Shown here: one piece after another, positions 7,756 through 10,883 of the stretch
Layout: each line of letters begins with the position of its first letter
How positions within the stretch are numbered: position 1 is the first letter of the stretch
Assembly (NCBI GenBank): GCA_020050375.1
Contig: JAGVKR010000183.1
Location: 1 to 10,883, forward strand
Source of the DNA: Planctomycetales bacterium
Lineage (GTDB): Bacteria > Planctomycetota > Planctomycetia > Planctomycetales > Planctomycetaceae
Direction of reading: 5' to 3'
Length of the DNA stretch: 10,883 bases
Program-made: the position numbers and the translations under genes
Notes under the pieces: generated by a model
Seen by the model: the letters and a program-made list of their open reading frames with translations, nothing else
What the model was told of the DNA's origin: nothing
The model's database searches: none

Positions 7756-8109
7756 CGGATCCGGCCTTCGCTCCGCCGCAGCGTTTACGAAGATTGCCCC
7801 TGCTGCCGCGGAACGGGGCTCGTCAAAACCGCCGAAAGCGTCGCGATCGAAGTCGTCCGGTTGTTGCTCAATTCGATCCACCGCGAGAATGTCTCGCGAA
7901 TTACGGTTGAAGTCCACGATCGGGTGGCGACGTACCTGAACAACCGTAAACGTCGTGACCTGATCCATTTCGAGGAAGACAACAACGTCAGCATTCATAT
8001 CAGCTCGCGGGCCGACGTCAGCCCCGAGCACCTTATGATTCGCTGCTTCGACGGGACCGGGACAGAGCTCAAGTTTCTGACCTCGGAACCCTCGAAATCG
8101 GGGCGTTGA
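7756..8109 (+). pseudogene. C-terminal part of RNase E/G, in frame after TAG
   Basis: Immediately after the TAG at 7753-7755 the same frame reads RIRPSLRRSVYEDCPCCRGT, the conserved RNase E/G continuation. It contains the CPxC zinc-link (here CPCC) and then GTGLVKTAESVAIEVVRLLL. The small domain continues to a TGA at 8107-8109, 117 codons in all and without another stop. Nothing like a start with a Shine-Dalgarno is found before the zinc-link; the first ATG (7861) lies beyond it, so separate translation as a second subunit is unlikely. The absence of further damage argues that the stop is recent, suppressed or an artefact. Marked as a pseudogene fragment only because standard decoding would not translate it. 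Confidence 0.75.
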
Positions 8110-8150
8110 GCCGTTACACTACCTGATCCCCGCCAGCGACAGGAATTTGC

Positions 8151-8199
8151 TCGCCCGGTCGGCCCACGGGTGTTTTCGCCCGTGGGCCATTTCGGGCGA
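8151..8199 (+). promoter_or_regulatory. Two-tier stem-loop in the rplU leader
   Basis: A perfect 10-bp stem, GGCCCACGGG (8161-8170) with CCCGTGGGCC (8179-8188), is extended inward by a T-G and a G-C pair to a TTTT loop. It sits inside a perfect 7-bp outer stem, TCGCCCG (8151-8157) with CGGGCGA (8193-8199). It starts 42 bases after the RNase E/G frame ends and stops 50 bases before the proposed rplU start. Only TTTACC follows, so it is a poor intrinsic terminator. It may be an attenuator or a ribosomal-protein leader; such leaders are known for L21 in Firmicutes, but identity with those is not shown. Confidence 0.6.
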
Positions 8200-8237
8200 T
8201 TTACCAGACAGCGTTCGACCCTGTTTTTGAAAGCCGT

Positions 8238-8241
8238 GAGG
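8238..8241 (+). promoter_or_regulatory. Ribosome binding site supporting an ATC start of rplU
   Basis: GAGG lies eight bases before the ATC at 8250, the codon that aligns with Met1 of bL21. No ATG, GTG or TTG exists in that frame between the stop at 8124 and the GTG at 8289. Confidence 0.5.
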
Positions 8242-8249
8242 TTGTCGTC

Positions 8250-8579
8250 ATCTTCGCCATTTTCGAAGACGGTAGTCACCAGTACCGCGTGCAGCCCGGA
8301 GACAAGCTCAAGGTCGATTTCCGCGATGCGGCGAAGGCCGGCGACGCGCTGAATTTCGACCGCGTGCTGGCAGCCGGCTCCGACACCACCGGCCAGATCG
8401 GCCGCCCGCTGATCGCGGGCGCCTCGATCACTGCCGAGGTCATCGAGACCGCCTACGACCGCAAACTGGAAGTCGGCAAGTTCCGCCGCCGCAAAGGTTA
8501 CATCCGCCACAACGGCCACACGCAGAAGTACACGGCGGTCAAGATCACGGCGATCAACGTGCCCGGCCTGGCGGACTGA
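8250..8579 (+). CDS. rplU: Large-subunit ribosomal protein bL21, apparent ATC start
   Basis: bL21 binds 23S rRNA in the large ribosomal subunit. Read from the ATC at 8250 the product is 109 residues, near the usual 103. The opening IFAIFEDGSHQYRVQPGDKL matches the family start MYAIFxDGxxQYRV with Ile codon for Met. The rest is typical: ALNFDRVLAAG, IGRPLIAGASITAEVI, VGKFRRRKGYIRHNGHTQKY and AVKITAI near the end. The only standard start in frame is a GTG at 8289, which would remove the conserved first beta-strand and has no good Shine-Dalgarno; an automatic annotation might use it, giving 96 residues. RNase E/G upstream of rplU is a known gene order in several bacterial groups. The usual next gene rpmA (bL27) is absent. 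The function is certain; the true start is not. Confidence 0.9.
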   Translation: MFAIFEDGSHQYRVQPGDKLKVDFRDAAKAGDALNFDRVLAAGSDTTGQIGRPLIAGASITAEVIETAYDRKLEVGKFRRRKGYIRHNGHTQKYTAVKITAINVPGLAD

Positions 8580-8580
8580 G

Positions 8581-8750
8581 AGTTCAAGAGTTGCTGGGTT
8601 GAAGGGTTCAAGAGATTCGGCGTTGATCGCGTCGCTGAGTGGAATGAGCCGACTGTCAGTCGGCTCCCTGGCAACGCGTGCTTGAGTCTTCTCTCCATCT
8701 CATCGACTCTTCTTCTCTTCAAATCTTTATCTCTTCAACTCAGCAACTCC
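8581..8750. repeat. Imperfect inverted-repeat element between rplU and thyX
   Basis: The 17-base arms at 8588-8604 (GAGTTGCTGGGTTGAAG) and 8733-8749 match as inverted copies at 16 of 17 positions. Each arm is next to further copies of a short GTTCAAGAG-like unit (for example 8582-8590 and 8606-8614). The right half is strongly pyrimidine-rich. The element surrounds a perfect palindrome and ends 11 bases before the thyX ATG. It resembles a non-autonomous MITE- or REP-like intergenic repeat. Confidence 0.6.
8646..8666. repeat. Perfect 10-bp palindrome, REP-like
   Basis: GAGCCGACTG and its exact reverse complement CAGTCGGCTC flank a single T. It lies 67 bases after the rplU stop and could also act as a terminator for the RNase E/G-rplU transcript, though no T-run follows. 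Confidence 0.65.
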
Positions 8751-8760
8751 GGTGCGGTCC

Positions 8761-9669
8761 ATGCCCTCACACGCCGAACTGCTGACCGAGCTGCGCTGGA
8801 AGAAGTTTCCGGTGCTCAACGACGGGTTCGTGTGCCTGGTCGACTGCATGGGAGACGACGCTGCCGTCGTGCAGGCGGCCCGCGTCAGCTACGGTGAAGG
8901 AACCAAGCGCGTCTCCGACGACCGGACGCTGATTCGCTACCTGCTGCGGCATCGGCACACGACTCCCTTCGAGATGGTCGAGATCAAGTTTCTCGTCCGC
9001 GTCCCGATGGATTGCTGGCGGCAATGGATCCGCCACCGGACCGCCTCGGTGAACGAGTACAGCACGCGCTACTCGGTCGCCATCGACTCGATGCAGGCCA
9101 CTCCCGCCGACGATTGGCGAACGCAGGCTGAACAAAACCGCCAAGGCAGCGGCGCCCCGCTCGCGGCCGAGCTGGGCCAGTCCCTCACCGACGACGAGCA
9201 TCACTTCCAGGTGATGGCCCGGCAGATTTATCAGAAGCGTCTGGAGGCCGGCGTCGCCCGCGAGCAGGCTCGCAAAGATCTTCCCCTCTCGACGTACACC
9301 GAAGCTTATTGGAAGATCGACCTGCACAACCTGCTGCACTTTCTCGCCCTGCGGATGGACACGCACGCCCAGCAGGAAATCCGCGACTACGCCACGGCGA
9401 TCGGCGAGAACATCGTCCAGCCCCTCTTCCCCATCGTGTGGGAGGCGTTCCGAGATTATCGCCTGGCCGGATTGAACCTCTCGGGCCTCGAAGTCGGCGT
9501 GCTGCAGCGCCTGGCCGCGCGCCCGCGCGCCATCGATCGAAACACCTGGACCGAAGAAGACTTCGCCGCCGCGCAGGATGAATCGTGGCGCGGCCTCGCC
9601 CGATCGCGCGAGCGCGACGAATGTCGCGCGAAGCTCGAAAAGCTGGGGTTGCTTGAATCGCGGCTGTGA
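8761..9669 (+). CDS. thyX: Flavin-dependent thymidylate synthase ThyX
   Basis: ThyX makes dTMP from dUMP using FAD, NADPH and methylene-tetrahydrofolate, and is unrelated to ThyA. The signature RHRx7S is present as RHRTASVNEYS (Arg91-Ser101), followed by TRYS. Other conserved parts are RVSYGEGTK (41-49), RHTTPFEMVEIKF (65-77), AREQARKDLPLSTYTEAYWK (166-185) and FLALRMDTHAQQEIRDYA (194-211). The protein has 302 residues, longer than the roughly 220 of Thermotoga ThyX, through an insert around 110-150 and a C-terminal tail of about 70 residues. The ATG at 8761 is chosen; a GTG at 8752 would add three residues. No Shine-Dalgarno is evident because the upstream region is repeat DNA, so translation may be weak or leaderless. 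It stands alone, convergent with the creatininase-family gene. Confidence 0.95.
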   Translation: MPSHAELLTELRWKKFPVLNDGFVCLVDCMGDDAAVVQAARVSYGEGTKRVSDDRTLIRYLLRHRHTTPFEMVEIKFLVRVPMDCWRQWIRHRTASVNEYSTRYSVAIDSMQATPADDWRTQAEQNRQGSGAPLAAELGQSLTDDEHHFQVMARQIYQKRLEAGVAREQARKDLPLSTYTEAYWKIDLHNLLHFLALRMDTHAQQEIRDYATAIGENIVQPLFPIVWEAFRDYRLAGLNLSGLEVGVLQRLAARPRAIDRNTWTEEDFAAAQDESWRGLARSRERDECRAKLEKLGLLESRL

Positions 9670-9674
9670 TGCGG

Positions 9675-9862
9675 AAATGCCGAATGACTAAGGGCAAATG
9701 TCCAATGAAATCCGAATTCTGAAATTCAAATGTCTAAGGAAATTCAAAACTCCAAAGACAACAAGATGTGTCTAACTCCGTTTTGATTTTCAGTTTTTGG
9801 ATTTCCTTCGACATTTGAATTTCGGGCTTCTTTAGACATTGGGTTTTCGACATTCGGCATTT
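9675..9862. repeat. Long imperfect palindromic element after thyX
   Basis: The outer ends AAATGCCGAATG (9675-9686) and CATTCGGCATTT (9851-9862) are perfect inverted copies. Further inside, both arms share GAAATTCAAATGTC followed by AAGGAAAT(T/C)CAAAA, giving imperfect arms of about 75-80 bases. It is much richer in A+T than its surroundings and has no coding capacity. It begins five bases after the thyX stop, between convergent genes, so it may terminate transcription from both sides. It looks like a non-autonomous mobile or REP-type repeat. Confidence 0.7.
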
Positions 9863-9881
9863 TATCCCAGTCCGCGCTTCA

Positions 9882-9897
9882 GGGGGCTGACGCCCCC
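9882..9897. repeat. GC-rich REP-like hairpin
   Basis: GGGGGC (9882-9887) and GCCCCC (9892-9897) form a perfect 6-bp stem with a TGAC loop. It lies 11 bases beyond the stop of the creatininase-family gene, so it could help end that transcript. No T-run follows on the minus strand. Confidence 0.55.
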
Positions 9898-9908
9898 CGC
9901 TCGCCTGG

Positions 9909-10667
9909 TTACCCCTCCCACGACTTGCCGTCCCAGGCTATGACCCGTTCGAGCAGGGTGACAACGTCGGCGGAGAAGACTTTGAAGATCGTCTCTCCTT
10001 TCTCGGCGGTCGCGTGCCGCGGGTCGCCGATGTGGCCGGGAGCGGTGCGGTCTTTGGTGATCCAGGCCCGGTGAGCCGGCTCGAAGGAGTTGCCGAAGGG
10101 GACCTCTTCCACCTTCTTCAGGTCGCCAACGAGATGCGGGGCGATCTTGAGGATCATCGACGTCTCGAACTCGCAGGCGTGCCCCATCTTATCCTGCTTG
10201 ATGCTCGGGTCGACTGTTTTCGGCTGGCCCCCCAGTGTCCAGTACGTCGTCGACAGGAGCAGCAGATCTTTCCGTGTGCGGTGCTTCTGCCGGATTTCGA
10301 ACGTCGCCTGCTGGGCGGGAACGATGTTTCCACCGTGGCCATTGAGCAGGATGATTCGCTGGAAGCCGTGGAAGATCATGTTCTCCATCAGGTCGGCCAG
10401 CAGGTCGAGATAGAGCCGCGGCGAGGCGGAGATTGTCCCCGGGAAATCGATGTGATGATGCGAGTTGCCGATCCAGGTGAGCGGGACGAACAGCACGCGA
10501 TCCTTCATCGTTTCAGAAACGCGCCGCACGACTTCGCCCAGAAGCAAGCTATCGGTGAAGAGGGGCATATGCCGGCCATGCTGCTCGAGCGCGGCGACGG
10601 GAATCACAACCGGCGTGCTCTTGGGCAGCGCCTCGACCTGAGGCCACGTCATTTCGAACAAGTGCAC
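9909..10667 (-). CDS. Creatininase-family amidohydrolase
   Basis: This 252-residue protein belongs to the creatininase family, metal-dependent amidohydrolases that open cyclic or formamide-type amides. The metal-site motifs are visible: PVAALEQHGRHMPLFTDS (Glu28, His30, Asp39), LLNGHGGNIV (His111) and GHACEFETS (Glu166). The conserved WIGNSHHHIDFPGTIS segment is at 65-80. The GTG at 10667 is chosen as start because AGGAG lies eight bases upstream and VHLFEMTWPQV matches the usual beginning; an earlier in-frame GTG at 10757 would add 30 residues without support. Family members act on creatinine, on mycofactocin precursor (MftE) or on a riboflavin-pathway formamide; no neighbour indicates which applies, so the substrate is unknown. 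The stop is TAA. Confidence 0.92.
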   Translation of the reverse strand: MHLFEMTWPQVEALPKSTPVVIPVAALEQHGRHMPLFTDSLLLGEVVRRVSETMKDRVLFVPLTWIGNSHHHIDFPGTISASPRLYLDLLADLMENMIFHGFQRIILLNGHGGNIVPAQQATFEIRQKHRTRKDLLLLSTTYWTLGGQPKTVDPSIKQDKMGHACEFETSMILKIAPHLVGDLKKVEEVPFGNSFEPAHRAWITKDRTAPGHIGDPRHATAEKGETIFKVFSADVVTLLERVIAWDGKSWEG

Positions 10668-10675
10668 GGGGGTAT

Positions 10676-10680
10676 CTCCT
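10676..10680 (-). promoter_or_regulatory. Ribosome binding site that fixes the creatininase-family start
   Basis: On the minus strand AGGAG stands eight bases before the GTG at 10667, favouring that start over the GTG at 10757. Confidence 0.75.
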
Positions 10681-10763
10681 TGAGTTGAAGAATCTGGTGT
10701 GTTTGCCAGCGAAAGTTCGGTCAATTCGCAATCGCTCAGAAGACTCCGCACACGCACAGCATC

Positions 10764-10883
10764 TCATATGCGCCGTTGGAAATCATCCTTACGGAGTTGA
10801 GCGATCTTTTCTTCCTCTCGCGCGAGGGGGGGAGGGAGCGAGTGTACGCGCGCGAGACGCGCTTCAAGCCAGAACTCCCTGCA
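10764..10883 (-). CDS. Possible C-terminal fragment of an unrecognised protein
   Basis: The minus strand is open from the window edge at 10883 to a TGA at 10764-10766, 39 codons, ending in a charged, helix-like AREEEKIAQLRKDDFQRRI. The preceding part (LARVHSLPPP) is low in complexity. The region also holds a CTCGCGCGAG palindrome and G- and C-rich runs. The short length means the open frame may be chance, and the stretch could equally be intergenic repeat. If real, it would lie about 96 bases upstream of the creatininase-family gene on the same strand. Confidence 0.22.
   Translation of the reverse strand, partial: CREFWLEARLARVHSLPPPLAREEEKIAQLRKDDFQRRI

Noticed and set aside
7751..7763. Adjacent GCTAGC and GGATCC sites around the amber codon, suggesting vector or cloning junction
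   Set aside because: RNase E/G homology continues without a break on both sides, so no foreign junction is needed; the sites are coincidental.
6481..8031. 516-codon open frame on the minus strand opposite RNase E/G
   Set aside because: It is the antisense shadow of a clearly homologous plus-strand gene; high GC at third positions keeps the opposite frame open.
8289..8291. GTG at 8289 as the real rplU start
   Set aside because: It would delete the conserved first strand (FAIFEDGSHQYR) that is encoded in frame directly upstream; kept only as an alternative.
10668..10757. Thirty extra N-terminal residues on the creatininase-family protein
   Set aside because: The GTG at 10757 lacks a ribosome binding site and the residues are not family-like; AGGAG precedes the GTG at 10667.

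Overview
The window looks like chromosomal DNA of a GC-rich planctomycete. The clearest pointer is a DUF1559 pseudopilin-like protein, a family greatly expanded in Planctomycetes. A Uma2-type nuclease, an RNase E/G gene directly ahead of rplU, and intergenic palindromic repeats fit this. The assignment rests on protein families only and no species can be named.

Layout. Positions 1-1846 hold three minus-strand genes: the N-terminus of a membrane protein that runs off the left edge, a Uma2/DUF820 nuclease-fold protein, and a DUF1559 protein whose N-terminus is a zinc ribbon plus one membrane helix. A divergent intergenic region with a long two-part hairpin leads to a small plus-strand lipoprotein-like gene (2111-2482). 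Positions 2798-5811 form a compact plus-strand cluster: short ribosome hibernation factor (hpf), EIIA-Ntr (ptsN), an HPr-like phosphocarrier and PTS Enzyme I (ptsI). No sugar permease is present, so this looks like a regulatory phosphorelay of the PTS-Ntr kind, with hpf and ptsN adjacent as in proteobacterial rpoN clusters but without rpoN. The HPr keeps the phosphorylatable His and the Ser46-like residue but has Thr where the active-site Arg17 normally sits.

After a 672-base gene-free stretch comes RNase E/G (6484-8109). It is interrupted by a single in-frame TAG at the position of a conserved Gln, and the zinc-link and C-terminal part continue intact in the same frame. Next is rplU (bL21), preceded by a 49-nt two-tier stem-loop. 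Conserved homology places its first codon at ATC rather than ATG, with a good Shine-Dalgarno. The usual partner rpmA (bL27) does not follow. thyX (flavin-dependent thymidylate synthase) comes next, flanked on both sides by palindromic repeats. On the minus strand follow a creatininase-family amidohydrolase and, at the right edge, a possible C-terminal fragment of an unrecognised protein.

How the genes connect: the central block concerns control of translation and RNA turnover (hibernation factor, PTS-Ntr-like relay, RNase E/G, bL21). The strongest anomalies are the amber codon in RNase E/G, the ATC start of rplU and the Arg17-to-Thr change in HPr. The first two lie about 500 bases apart and could be sequencing errors, decay of a duplicate locus, or real recoding; raw reads and protein data would decide.
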